Below the pieces are notes generated by a model. That model ran no database searches and was not told the origin of the DNA. It saw nothing but the letters and a program-made list of their open reading frames with translations. The position numbers and the translations under genes are program-made. A stretch of DNA of 64,000 nucleotides from Eubacteriales bacterium. GTDB taxonomy: Bacteria > Bacillota > Clostridia > Lachnospirales > Lachnospiraceae. Of the stretch, positions 19,080 to 27,165 are shown one piece after another. The first letter of the stretch is position 1; each line of letters opens with the position of its first letter. The stretch is from NCBI GenBank assembly GCA_030539395.1, contig JAUNSC010000006.1, positions 1 to 64,000 of the forward strand. The letters run 5' to 3'.

Positions 19080-19841
19080 ATGATATACAAAAGAAAGAAG
19101 ATAAAAGAAGATTATTACGAACGGCACAAAAGGAAACAAAAGAGAAGAGCTGCCTGGGTAAGGATGGAAAAGGGAATTCTCCTGGCGCTGCCTGTGCTGC
19201 TTGTGATATGGGGAATCTCCCGGCTGCTGCCGGAAAAAGATCCAGAATCAGAGATAAAACAGGAACTGACAGAAGAGTATACGGAAGCAGTGAAGGAAAC
19301 AGAGACAGAAAATGAACGGCGGAATCATGTGCCGCAGCCGGATATAGATGTGCAGCTTTTGAGCATAAACGAGTTTTCAAGGCCGGGAGAGGAGACAGAG
19401 GAAATCCGGAAAATAGTAGTGCATTACATAGGTAATCCGGGAACATCCGCACAGCAAAACCGGGACTATTTTGAAAGTCTGAAAGATTTGCAGAATGCTT
19501 CTATGAGTTCCAACTTTATAATCGGTATGGAGGGCGAAATTATTGAGTGTGTTCCGCCGGGGGAAGTGGCATACGCTTCCAAATCAATGAATTATTATTC
19601 GATTTCGGTTGAAAATTGCCATCCGGATACATCCGGAAAATTTACGGATGCCACATACCGGTCATGTGTACATTTGGTCGCATATTTGCTTGAAGAATAT
19701 GGGCTGGAAAGAGAGGATATCATCCGTCATTATGATGTGACCGGGAAAAAGTGTCCTTTATATTATGTGGAAAATGAAGACAGGTGGGAGAAATTCAAGG
19801 ATGATGTAATGGCTTACATTGAAGAAGAGGTGTCCGATTGA
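19080..19841 (+). CDS. N-acetylmuramoyl-L-alanine amidase (Amidase_2/PGRP), membrane anchored
   Basis: A 253-residue protein from ATG 19080. A basic cytoplasmic tail (KRKKIKEDYYERHKRKQKRR) leads into one membrane helix (GILLALPVLLVIWGISRLLP), then a charged linker and an extracytoplasmic amidase_2 domain. The zinc ligands fit IVVHYIGNPGTS, VENCHPDTSG and IIRHYDVTGKKCP. It cleaves the bond between muramic acid and the stem peptide. The open frame extends upstream to a TTG at 18990, but TATAAT at 18972-18977 would then place the start only a few bases from transcription initiation, so I prefer 19080, although its ribosome site is weak. Confidence 0.85.
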   Translation: MIYKRKKIKEDYYERHKRKQKRRAAWVRMEKGILLALPVLLVIWGISRLLPEKDPESEIKQELTEEYTEAVKETETENERRNHVPQPDIDVQLLSINEFSRPGEETEEIRKIVVHYIGNPGTSAQQNRDYFESLKDLQNASMSSNFIIGMEGEIIECVPPGEVAYASKSMNYYSISVENCHPDTSGKFTDATYRSCVHLVAYLLEEYGLEREDIIRHYDVTGKKCPLYYVENEDRWEKFKDDVMAYIEEEVSD

Positions 19842-19856
19842 CACCTCTTCTGTATT
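19824..19856. terminator. Terminator embedded in the amidase stop region
   Basis: GAAGAGGTGTC (19824-19834) pairs with GACACCTCTTC (19840-19850) around CGATT. The left arm encodes the last codons of the amidase and the right arm includes its TGA. It lies between convergent genes only 15 bases apart. Confidence 0.75.
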
Positions 19857-20558
19857 TTAATCTAATATTTCTCCGTTTGTAGAAATTGTTATGACCTGCC
19901 ATGGAATAAATTTTCCGCTTGCCTGAAGTGCGCACTTTGCAGCATGTTCGATGCCGCCGCAGCAGGGGACTTCCATACGGATAATGGTGACGCTTTTGAT
20001 ATTGTTGTGTTCAATGATCTTCGTCAGTTTCTCAGTATAGTCTCCCTCATCCAGTTTAGGGCAGCCGATCAGTGTTATGTGGTTCCGGATAAATTTGCTG
20101 TGAAAATTTCCATAGGCATAAGCGGTGCAGTCAGCTGCCACGAGGAGATTTGCATTTTCAAAATATGGTGCATTTACCGGTACGAGTTTGATCTGTACCG
20201 GCCACTGTGAAAGCTGGCTGGAGGTGGACATTACGGCAGATGTACTGTGACCGGAAGCTTCACGCCGTATGGATTTTGATTGTGTTCCGGGACAACCGCA
20301 TGGCAGGGGAGAAGACGATTTTTTGTTCTTTGCGGAAAGAACCGCAGCTTCATTATAAGCAGGTGCTTCCCGTTCCTCAAAAGAGATGGCATCTGCAGGG
20401 CAGGCCGGCAGACAATCCCCCAGACCATCACAATAATCCTCCCGTGTGAGTTTTGCTTTACCGTTTATCATTTCAATGGCTCCCTCATGACATGCTGCAG
20501 CACATGCACCGCAGCCGTTACATTTGTCTTCATTAATTTTAATAATTTTTCGTATCAT
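19857..20558 (-). CDS. 4Fe-4S binding protein (ferredoxin-like, Fe-S regulator partner)
   Basis: A 233-residue protein. The N-terminal 60 residues are a bacterial two-cluster ferredoxin (CNGCGACAAACHEGA and CDGLGDCLPACPA). The rest (about 130-233) is a conserved domain with cysteines in AADCTAYAYG, IGCPKLDEGD and VPCCGGIEHAA, which could hold another metal site. It is divergent from a Crp/Fnr gene with 92 bases between starts, a common pairing in Clostridia, often near hydroxylamine reductase. An electron-transfer or redox-sensing role is likely but not proven. AGGAGG-like AACCTCC in the plus strand marks its ribosome site. Confidence 0.85.
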   Translation of the reverse strand: MIRKIIKINEDKCNGCGACAAACHEGAIEMINGKAKLTREDYCDGLGDCLPACPADAISFEEREAPAYNEAAVLSAKNKKSSSPLPCGCPGTQSKSIRREASGHSTSAVMSTSSQLSQWPVQIKLVPVNAPYFENANLLVAADCTAYAYGNFHSKFIRNHITLIGCPKLDEGDYTEKLTKIIEHNNIKSVTIIRMEVPCCGGIEHAAKCALQASGKFIPWQVITISTNGEILD

Positions 20559-20578
20559 TTTTAACCTCCCGAATGTTA

Positions 20579-20607
20579 TTGACTTTACGAATCTATCTTA
20601 GTATAAT
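20579..20607 (+). promoter_or_regulatory. Promoter of the Crp/Fnr gene
   Basis: TTGACT (20579-20584), a 17-base spacer and a perfect TATAAT (20602-20607). Transcription would start near 20614, just before the palindrome at 20623. Confidence 0.8.
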
Positions 20608-20622
20608 GGGCAAGGTATGTAT

Positions 20623-20636
20623 GTTGAAATTTCAAC
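20623..20636. promoter_or_regulatory. Crp/Fnr-type palindromic operator
   Basis: GTTGAAATTTCAAC is a perfect 14-base palindrome resembling the FNR/CRP half-site pattern TTGA-N4-TCAA. Its place about ten bases past the predicted start site suggests negative autoregulation of the Crp/Fnr gene. Confidence 0.7.
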
Positions 20637-20650
20637 GAGCGGAGATATTT

Positions 20651-21331
20651 ATGAAAAAATATTTTGATTCTGAGATACTGCGGGAGTGTCCGTTGTTCTA
20701 TGACATTGCAGATGAGGATCTGCTGGTGATGCTTGATTGTCTCGGAGCAAAAGTTGTGAGCTATAAAAAAAGAGAGACGATTATGTCAGAGGGAGAACCG
20801 GCAAGAAACATCGGCATTGTTCTTTCCGGGGCTGCTCAGATCATACGGGTGGATTACTTTGGAAACAGAAGTATCGTGGCAGACCTTCGTCCGGCTGAAT
20901 TGTTCGGAGAATCTTTTGCGTGTGCAGGGGTAGAAGCTGTGCCCGTGGACGTGGTGGCAACTGAGGATACAGAAGCTTTGATGATTGACTGCCTGCGTAT
21001 CACGCAATCCTGTACCAGTGCCTGTGAGTTCCACCGGAAGATTATTTACAATCTGCTGAAGGTTGTGGCCACAAAGAATCTGATGTTTCATCAGAAAATT
21101 GAGATTACCTCAAAGCGCTCCACCCGGGCAAAACTGATTGCGTATCTTTTGTTTCAGGCTCAGAAAAACAAAAGCGACAGCTTTGAAATTCCATATAACC
21201 GGCAGGAACTGGCGGATTATCTTGGGGTAGAACGAACAGGCTTGTCTGTGGAAATCAGCAAATTATGCAAAGAGGGCCTGGTTGAAACAGAAAAAAAGCG
21301 ATTCAGGATTCTTAAAAATATAGAATGCTGA
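20651..21331 (+). CDS. Crp/Fnr-family transcriptional regulator
   Basis: A 226-residue protein: an N-terminal cyclic-nucleotide-binding-like beta roll (ETIMSEGEPARNIGIVLSGA, DLRPAELFGESFACAG) and a C-terminal winged helix-turn-helix (IPYNRQELADYLGVERTGLS). I use ATG 20651 with GGAG six bases upstream; earlier in-frame starts lie upstream of the promoter start site. Cysteines around CLRITQSCTSAC are present but no N-terminal FNR cluster motif is seen. In Clostridia such proteins respond to nitrosative or redox stress and often partner an Fe-S protein, as here. Confidence 0.9.
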   Translation: MKKYFDSEILRECPLFYDIADEDLLVMLDCLGAKVVSYKKRETIMSEGEPARNIGIVLSGAAQIIRVDYFGNRSIVADLRPAELFGESFACAGVEAVPVDVVATEDTEALMIDCLRITQSCTSACEFHRKIIYNLLKVVATKNLMFHQKIEITSKRSTRAKLIAYLLFQAQKNKSDSFEIPYNRQELADYLGVERTGLSVEISKLCKEGLVETEKKRFRILKNIEC

Positions 21332-21366
21332 AAGTAAGAATTTTGTAGGAAGGATTAGACATTAAT

Positions 21367-22287
21367 ATGAGACAGTCACAAATGAGAAATTCGTTAATAT
21401 TGCTTTTGACAGCAACAATTTGGGGTGTTGCTTTTGTTGCCCAGAGTGTGGGAATGGATTATGTGGGGCCGTTTACCTTCAACTGTGTGAGGTCTTTGAT
21501 AGGCGGTCTGGTTCTTCTGCCATGTATGGCAGTATTGGATAAAATAAATCCGCCTCAAAAAAAGGCAGATGAAACAGAGGCCGAAAAAAGGGCACAGAGA
21601 AAAATACTGTTTACCGGCGGAATCTGCTGCGGACTGGCGCTCTGTGCAGCCAGCAGTTTTCAGCAGATTGGGATTATGTATACGACAGTTGGAAAAGCCG
21701 GATTTATCACTGCTTTTTATATTATCATAGTTCCGGTGCTGGGGCTGTTATTTGGCAGGAAGTGCGGGATAAATGTCTGGATCGGGGTTGTACTTGCTCT
21801 GGCGGGACTGTACTTTCTTTGTATAACAGAAAGCCTGTCTGTCGGAAAAGGTGATATACTTGTGTTTATATGTGCGATCATATTTTCCATACATATTATG
21901 GTAATTGATCATTTTTCACCTCTTGCAGACGGGGTAAAGCTCTCCTGCATCCAGTTTTTTGTAAGCGGTATTATCTGCGCAGTTCCGATGCTGCTGATAG
22001 AAAAACCGCAGATCGCTCAGCTGCTGCAGGCATGGCAGCCGATACTTTATGCCGGAGTAATGTCCTGCGGGGTGGCTTATACCTTGCAGATCGTCGGACA
22101 AAAAGGGATGAACCCTACGGTTGCATCCCTCATACTGAGTCTTGAATCGGTTATTTCTGTGATTGCGGGGGCAATTATCCTGCATCAGATACTTTCTGCA
22201 AGAGAACTGCTTGGCTGTGTACTTATGTTTGCTGCTATTCTGCTTGCTCAGCTTCCTCAGCCCCGTAAGAAATCAGGTGTTCAATAA
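21367..22287 (+). CDS. EamA-family DMT transporter
   Basis: A 306-residue protein with ten predicted helices in two EamA halves (LLLTATIWGVAFVAQSVGMD in the first, SLILSLESVISVIAGAIILH in the second). It is a drug/metabolite-superfamily exporter of unknown substrate. It starts 36 bases after the Crp/Fnr gene and may be read with it. Its last 53 bases overlap, tail to tail, the 3' end of the gene on the other strand. Confidence 0.9.
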   Translation: MRQSQMRNSLILLLTATIWGVAFVAQSVGMDYVGPFTFNCVRSLIGGLVLLPCMAVLDKINPPQKKADETEAEKRAQRKILFTGGICCGLALCAASSFQQIGIMYTTVGKAGFITAFYIIIVPVLGLLFGRKCGINVWIGVVLALAGLYFLCITESLSVGKGDILVFICAIIFSIHIMVIDHFSPLADGVKLSCIQFFVSGIICAVPMLLIEKPQIAQLLQAWQPILYAGVMSCGVAYTLQIVGQKGMNPTVASLILSLESVISVIAGAIILHQILSARELLGCVLMFAAILLAQLPQPRKKSGVQ

Positions 22288-22978
22288 AGCGGATAACGTT
22301 TTCCTGACGCTCTGTGTTTGCAACAACACCGATAATTACATTTTCAGCTGTACCGCCGAAGTCTTTATAAAGTGAATTGCCGCTTATATTGATTCCGTGC
22401 GGTGCGGCCGGATACGTTCCGGTAATATTTCCCTGCTGGTCTGTTTCAACTTCGCTGGACTCTATGATCCGGCTTTTTATTTTTTCATAAAGTTCTGCGG
22501 GAAGCAGCTCAGACAGATCTGCAAAATAGCCCATCTGAGAGTATTTCTCAAAATCATTCTCATCAACAAAAACAATATCGATAGCCTGGCCGGAAGTCAA
22601 AGTAGAGAATTTAATCTGTGAAGTATAGTCCGACAGGTTATAATTTGATATGTCAAGATACTCATTTTTGTCTGTAAGTTCATAAAAGTCCCGGAGATAA
22701 TCATTCAGACCGGTTGTGTCGGCGGCATATGCTTCATTCAGAAAGGCAATTCCCAGAACAGATTCCTGATGCCTGAAAAGGATCGTATATATAACAGAAC
22801 CGGCAAGGATCAGCACAACAGCCGCAATCAGAACCGTCTTGAGATAATAATCTTTGAAATATCCGGCTTTTTCTTTTTTGCTCATGGCAGAGGTGTCTTT
22901 TTTTCCAAAAGATTCATCGCGTTTCTGGTATAACAGAGAATCATCTCCCAGAGCGGTCTTTTTGTTTTCAATATCCAT
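22235..22978 (-). CDS. Membrane-anchored protein of unknown function
   Basis: A 247-residue protein with a charged N-terminal cytoplasmic stretch (ending SKKEKAGYFKDYY), one membrane helix (TVLIAAVVLILAGSVIYTIL) and an outside domain. The outside domain (AIDIVFVDENDFEKYSQMGY, FADLSELLP, APHGINISGNSLY) resembles a degenerate solute-binding-protein fold of the kind found next to transport genes in Lachnospiraceae. I do not recognise a named family. Its 3' end runs 53 bases into the DMT transporter gene on the opposite strand, so the two end inside each other. Confidence 0.75.
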   Translation of the reverse strand: MDIENKKTALGDDSLLYQKRDESFGKKDTSAMSKKEKAGYFKDYYLKTVLIAAVVLILAGSVIYTILFRHQESVLGIAFLNEAYAADTTGLNDYLRDFYELTDKNEYLDISNYNLSDYTSQIKFSTLTSGQAIDIVFVDENDFEKYSQMGYFADLSELLPAELYEKIKSRIIESSEVETDQQGNITGTYPAAPHGINISGNSLYKDFGGTAENVIIGVVANTERQENVIRFIEHLISYGAEEAEQAE

Positions 22979-23081
22979 AAGTCGTCCTCACTGCGTAAAA
23001 TTATTAACCATAGTTTAGCACATGGAAGAGAAAAAGTGTATTAAATCTTTGTAAAACAGAATTGTAACGACAGTGTTTTAA

Positions 23082-23110
23082 TTGAATATCATTTTAAAAT
23101 ATGTTATACT
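23082..23110 (+). promoter_or_regulatory. Promoter of the pyrH operon
   Basis: TTGAAT (23082-23087), a 17-base spacer and TATACT (23105-23110), 40 bases before the pyrH start. Confidence 0.75.
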
Positions 23111-23150
23111 GTTCCAAAATAAACAGAAGATTCAAGATGGAGAGTGTGAT

Positions 23151-23846
23151 ATGAAACGAGTATTGCTTAAACTGAGCGGCGAAGCGCTTGCAGGTGAGAA
23201 GAAAACGGGCTTTGATGAGCCGACGGTTGTGGGGGTCGCAAAGCAGGTAAAACAGCTTGTTGACAGTGGTATCGAAGTTGGAATTGTGATTGGCGGAGGA
23301 AATTTCTGGAGAGGACGTTCCAGCGAAAATATCGACCGCACGAAAGCAGACCAGATCGGTATGCTGGCAACCGTTATGAATTGTATTTATGTATCTGAGA
23401 TATTCCGCTTTGCCGGAATGAAGACTCAGGTATTCACACCTTTTGTGTGCGGAGCGTTTACAGAGCTGTTTTCCAAAGATAAGGCAAACGAGTGTTTTGA
23501 AAAAGGAATGGTTGCTTTCTTTGCAGGAGGTACCGGACATCCTTATTTTTCAACAGATACGACCACGGTTTTGCGTGCAATTGAGATAGAAGCGGAAGTG
23601 ATCCTTCTTGCAAAATCCATTGATGGTGTGTATGACTGTGATCCGAAATCTAATCCGGATGCAAAGAAATACGATGAGATCACGATCCAGGAAGTGATAG
23701 ACAAGCGCCTTCAGGTTGTGGATCTGGCAGCTTCCATTTTGTGTATGGAAAACAAAATGCCAATGCTGGTATTTGGATTAAACGGAGATAACAGTATCGT
23801 TAATACAGCAGGCGGCAATTTCAGCGGTACAAAGGTTACCGTATAA
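23151..23846 (+). CDS. pyrH: UMP kinase
   Basis: A 231-residue amino-acid-kinase-fold enzyme that phosphorylates UMP to UDP. Visible signatures are the N-terminal phosphate-binding KRVLLKLSGEALAGE, VIGGGNFWRGR, and the catalytic region FFAGGTGHPYFSTDTTTVLR with KSIDGVYDCDPK. I use ATG 23151, the usual family start; the upstream extension overlaps the promoter. It is followed after 31 bases by frr, the conserved pyrH-frr order; rpsB and tsf are not next to it here. Confidence 0.97.
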   Translation: MKRVLLKLSGEALAGEKKTGFDEPTVVGVAKQVKQLVDSGIEVGIVIGGGNFWRGRSSENIDRTKADQIGMLATVMNCIYVSEIFRFAGMKTQVFTPFVCGAFTELFSKDKANECFEKGMVAFFAGGTGHPYFSTDTTTVLRAIEIEAEVILLAKSIDGVYDCDPKSNPDAKKYDEITIQEVIDKRLQVVDLAASILCMENKMPMLVFGLNGDNSIVNTAGGNFSGTKVTV

Positions 23847-23877
23847 TATAAAAGCTTAAGACCAGGAGGAAAGAAAA

Positions 23878-24429
23878 ATGGATGAAAGAATGAAAATTTA
23901 TGATGAGAAGATGACGAAATCTTATAACAACCTGTTATCTGAATTCGGAGCAATCCGGGCGGGACGTGCAAATCCCCATGTGCTGGACAGAATCATGGTA
24001 GATTATTATGGGACACCGACTCCGATCCAGCAGGTTGGAAATGTAAATGTTCCGGAACCGCGTATGATCCAGATTCAGCCGTGGGATGGCAGTATGTTAA
24101 AAGCAATTGAAAAGGCAATCCAGAAGTCTGATCTGGGAATCAATCCGACAAATGACGGAAAAGTGATCCGTCTGGTGTTCCCGGAACTGACAGAGGAACG
24201 CAGAAAAGACCTTGTTAAGGAAGTAAAGAAAAAGGGTGAAGCGGCAAAAGTAGCTGTCCGCAATATCCGCCGTGATGCCAATGATGCATTTAAGAAACTG
24301 AAAGGAACAGAGGTTTCTGAAGATAAGATCAAAGAGCTTGAGAATGACGCACAGAAGCAGACTGATAAATATATCAGGGAAATTGATAAAGCAGTAGAAG
24401 AAAAATCAAAAGAAATCATGACTGTATAA
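23878..24429 (+). CDS. frr: Ribosome recycling factor
   Basis: A 183-residue protein of normal RRF length: the three-helix-bundle domain and the small beta domain ([20 protein letters not shown]). The C-terminal helix region [18 protein letters not shown] and [16 protein letters not shown] is diagnostic. It splits post-termination ribosomes with EF-G. AGGAGG precedes the start, and the gene is in the pyrH operon. Confidence 0.97.
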   Translation: MDERMKIYDEKMTKSYNNLLSEFGAIRAGRANPHVLDRIMVDYYGTPTPIQQVGNVNVPEPRMIQIQPWDGSMLKAIEKAIQKSDLGINPTNDGKVIRLVFPELTEERRKDLVKEVKKKGEAAKVAVRNIRRDANDAFKKLKGTEVSEDKIKELENDAQKQTDKYIREIDKAVEEKSKEIMTV

Positions 24430-24437
24430 AATACAAT

Positions 24438-24460
24438 CTGCGTCCGCATGCCGGGCGCAG
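24438..24460 (+). other. Intercistronic hairpin between frr and uppS
   Basis: CTGCGTCCG pairs with CGGGCGCAG (9 pairs, one T-G) around CATGC. It is GC-rich with no T run, so it is more likely an mRNA-processing or stabilising hairpin than a terminator. Confidence 0.5.
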
Positions 24461-24483
24461 AAGTTCTTATAAAGAGGGTTGGA

Positions 24484-25197
24484 ATGGATAGAAGTGAATT
24501 GAGAATACCGCGGCATGTGGCCATTATCCTGGACGGCAATGGACGCTGGGCGAAAAGCAAGGGAATGCCTCGCAATTACGGTCATTCCAGAGGTGCAAAA
24601 AATCTTGAAGTCATCTGTGAAGATGCCTGGAATATTGGAATAAAATATCTGACGGTATATTTATTTTCTACAGAAAACTGGAAGCGCTCAAAAGAGGAAG
24701 TAGACGGCCTGATGAGACTGTTTCGCAGTTATACGAAAACATGCATTAAAACTGCGCAGAAAAATAATATGAAAGTGCGGGTGTTGGGAGATCCTTCGGC
24801 ACTTGATGCAGACTTGCAGAAAAGCCTGCGGGATCTGGTGGAAAGTTCAAAAGATAACACCGGATTGAATTTTCAGATTGCCATTAATTACGGGAGCAGG
24901 GATGAGATCGTCCGGGCAGTCCGGCACCTCGCCGCAGATTGTGTGTGCGGAAACGTGAAAACGGAAGAGATCACAGAAGAGATGTTTTCGTCTTATCTTG
25001 ATACGCGTGAAGTACCCGATCCTGACCTTTTGATACGCACCAGCGGAGAACTGAGACTGTCCAATTATCTGATGTGGCAGCTGGCGTACAGTGAGTTTTA
25101 TTTTACGGATATACCCTGGCCGGCATTTACGAAAGAAAATTTGTGGCAGGCAATTGAAAAATACAACGGAAGAGAAAGACGTTACGGAGGAAATTAG
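24484..25197 (+). CDS. uppS: Undecaprenyl diphosphate synthase (isoprenyl transferase)
   Basis: A 237-residue cis-prenyltransferase that makes undecaprenyl diphosphate for cell-wall lipid carriers. HVAIILDGNGRWAKSKGMPR is the catalytic Asp and diphosphate loop; TVYLFSTENWKRSKEEV and PDLLIRTSGELRLSNYLMWQ are the other family blocks. ATG 24484 follows AAAGAGG; the longer frame from 24448 lacks one. It overlaps nothing and is followed immediately by cdsA. Confidence 0.96.
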   Translation: MDRSELRIPRHVAIILDGNGRWAKSKGMPRNYGHSRGAKNLEVICEDAWNIGIKYLTVYLFSTENWKRSKEEVDGLMRLFRSYTKTCIKTAQKNNMKVRVLGDPSALDADLQKSLRDLVESSKDNTGLNFQIAINYGSRDEIVRAVRHLAADCVCGNVKTEEITEEMFSSYLDTREVPDPDLLIRTSGELRLSNYLMWQLAYSEFYFTDIPWPAFTKENLWQAIEKYNGRERRYGGN

Positions 25198-25198
25198 G

Positions 25199-26008
25199 AT
25201 GTTTTGGGTGAGATTGCGAAGCAGCATATTGTTGATGGCAGTGGCTCTGCTGACGATTATTTCCGGAGGCTATGTGCTTTTCGGCACGCTTCTTGCGGTA
25301 TCTGTCATCGGTCTTGGCGAATTGTACCGTGCAGCAGGAGTGCAGGAAGAAGGAAAGACAGGACTTGCGATTCTCGGATATATTGCAGCAGGAGGCTATT
25401 ATGCACTGCTGCTGTTTCATCTGGAAGAATACAGTATGATCTATATCGTTATGGTGCTGATGGCAATGATGTTCTGCTATGTGTTTACTTTTCCGAAATT
25501 TCGGGCAGAACAGATTATGGCGGCTTTTTTTGGCATAGTATATGTATGTGTGATGCTTTCCTGCATCTATCTCACCAGAAATCTGTCAGATGGAGCATTT
25601 CTTGTATGGCTGATCTTTATCAGCTCATGGGGATGTGACACCTGCGCTTACTGTGTGGGAATGTTGATCGGAAAACATAAAATGTCTCCGATATTAAGTC
25701 CGAAAAAATCTGTGGAAGGTGCAGTCGGCGGAGTAGCGGGAGCTGCGCTTCTGGGAGCGCTTTACGCAGCTGTTGTGGGAAAATATCTCCAGGCGGAAGA
25801 TCAGGTGGTGGTTTATGCGGTCATCTGTGCGGTGGGAGCATTGATCTCTATGGTTGGCGATCTGGCGGCTTCTGCAATAAAACGAAATCATGAGATTAAA
25901 GATTATGGCACCCTGATTCCGGGGCATGGCGGGATCATGGACCGTTTTGACAGTGTGATTTTTACGGCGCCCATGATTTATTTCCTTGCAACGGTACTGA
26001 TTCGATAA
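25199..26008 (+). CDS. cdsA: Phosphatidate cytidylyltransferase
   Basis: A 269-residue membrane enzyme that turns phosphatidic acid and CTP into CDP-diacylglycerol. It has seven or eight helices and the C-terminal CDP-transferase signature SMVGDLAASAIKRNHEIKDY with LIPGHGGIMDRFDS. GGAGG lies before ATG 25199, one base after the uppS stop codon. Confidence 0.95.
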   Translation: MFWVRLRSSILLMAVALLTIISGGYVLFGTLLAVSVIGLGELYRAAGVQEEGKTGLAILGYIAAGGYYALLLFHLEEYSMIYIVMVLMAMMFCYVFTFPKFRAEQIMAAFFGIVYVCVMLSCIYLTRNLSDGAFLVWLIFISSWGCDTCAYCVGMLIGKHKMSPILSPKKSVEGAVGGVAGAALLGALYAAVVGKYLQAEDQVVVYAVICAVGALISMVGDLAASAIKRNHEIKDYGTLIPGHGGIMDRFDSVIFTAPMIYFLATVLIR

Positions 26009-26021
26009 GAGGAGGAAAAAA

Positions 26022-27164
26022 GTGAAAACAATTGCGGTGTTAGGTTCCACCGGTTCTATAGGAACACAGACTCTGGAAGTGGCCAGGGCTAACGGAGATT
26101 TGAAAATAGCTGCACTTGCAGCAGGACGAAATATAAAGATGCTGGAGAATCAGATCAGAGAATTTCACCCTTCAGCAGTCGCAGTATGGGAAGAAGAAGC
26201 TGCAGCACAGCTGCGGACGGCAGTGGCTGATCTGGATGTGAAGGTTGTTGCCGGAATGGATGGTCTGATTGAGATATCCACATTGCCGGAGGTGGAAATC
26301 CTTGTGACTGCAATCGTAGGTATGATAGGTATCCGTCCTACGATTGAGGCAATAAAAGCAGGAAAGGATATTGCGCTGGCAAATAAGGAAACATTGGTGA
26401 CAGCAGGGCATATCATTATGCCGCTGGCAAAAGAATGTAACGTGCGCATCCTGCCGGTGGACAGTGAGCACAGCGCCATTTTCCAGTCACTGAACGGAGA
26501 AAACAGAGAAAGGGTCGCAAAGCTTTTAATTACAGCTTCCGGCGGCCCTTTCAGAGGGAGAACCAGAGAACAGTTAAAAAATGTAAAGGTAGAGGACGCG
26601 CTGAAACATCCAAACTGGAGTATGGGACAGAAGATTACGATTGATTCTGCAACCCTGGTAAATAAAGGCCTTGAAGTAATGGAGGCGAAATGGCTGTTCG
26701 GCATTGATCTGGACCGTATTCAGGTTGTCGTGCAGCCCCAGAGCGTGATCCATTCTATGGTAGAGTTTGTGGATGGGGCCATTATTGCGGAGCTGGGCAC
26801 ACCGGATATGAAGCTGCCGATCCAGTATGCACTTTACTATCCGGACAGACGGTTTCTTGCCGGCGAACGGCTTGACTTTGGTAAACTTGCCCGTATTACT
26901 TTTGAGGAGCCGGACACGGATGTTTTTTCTGGTCTTCCTCTGGCATATCGGGCGGCAGGAGAAGGCGGTTCTATGCCAACGGTGTTTAATGCCGCAAATG
27001 AAAAGGCGGTCAGCAAGTTTTTACACCGGCAAATAAACTTCCTTGATATTTATGAAATTATAACAGAGTGTATGGATGCACATAAGACGATACAGAATCC
27101 TGGTGTGGAGGAAATTCTGGACGCAGAAGCAGCGACCTATGAATTGATTGAAAGCAGGTGGTAA
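26022..27164 (+). CDS. dxr: 1-deoxy-D-xylulose 5-phosphate reductoisomerase
   Basis: A 380-residue enzyme of the MEP isoprenoid pathway that converts DXP to MEP with NADPH. The Rossmann start (TIAVLGSTGSIGTQTLEVAR), the metal/substrate region (VDSEHSAIFQSL), the loop HPNWSMGQKITIDSATLVNK and the C-terminal FNAANEKAV are all present. The start has AGGAGGAA upstream. Position between cdsA and rseP is the standard order in Firmicutes; ispG lies about 35 kb away at 61.8 kb. Confidence 0.97.
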   Translation: MKTIAVLGSTGSIGTQTLEVARANGDLKIAALAAGRNIKMLENQIREFHPSAVAVWEEEAAAQLRTAVADLDVKVVAGMDGLIEISTLPEVEILVTAIVGMIGIRPTIEAIKAGKDIALANKETLVTAGHIIMPLAKECNVRILPVDSEHSAIFQSLNGENRERVAKLLITASGGPFRGRTREQLKNVKVEDALKHPNWSMGQKITIDSATLVNKGLEVMEAKWLFGIDLDRIQVVVQPQSVIHSMVEFVDGAIIAELGTPDMKLPIQYALYYPDRRFLAGERLDFGKLARITFEEPDTDVFSGLPLAYRAAGEGGSMPTVFNAANEKAVSKFLHRQINFLDIYEIITECMDAHKTIQNPGVEEILDAEAATYELIESRW

Positions 27165-27165
27165 C

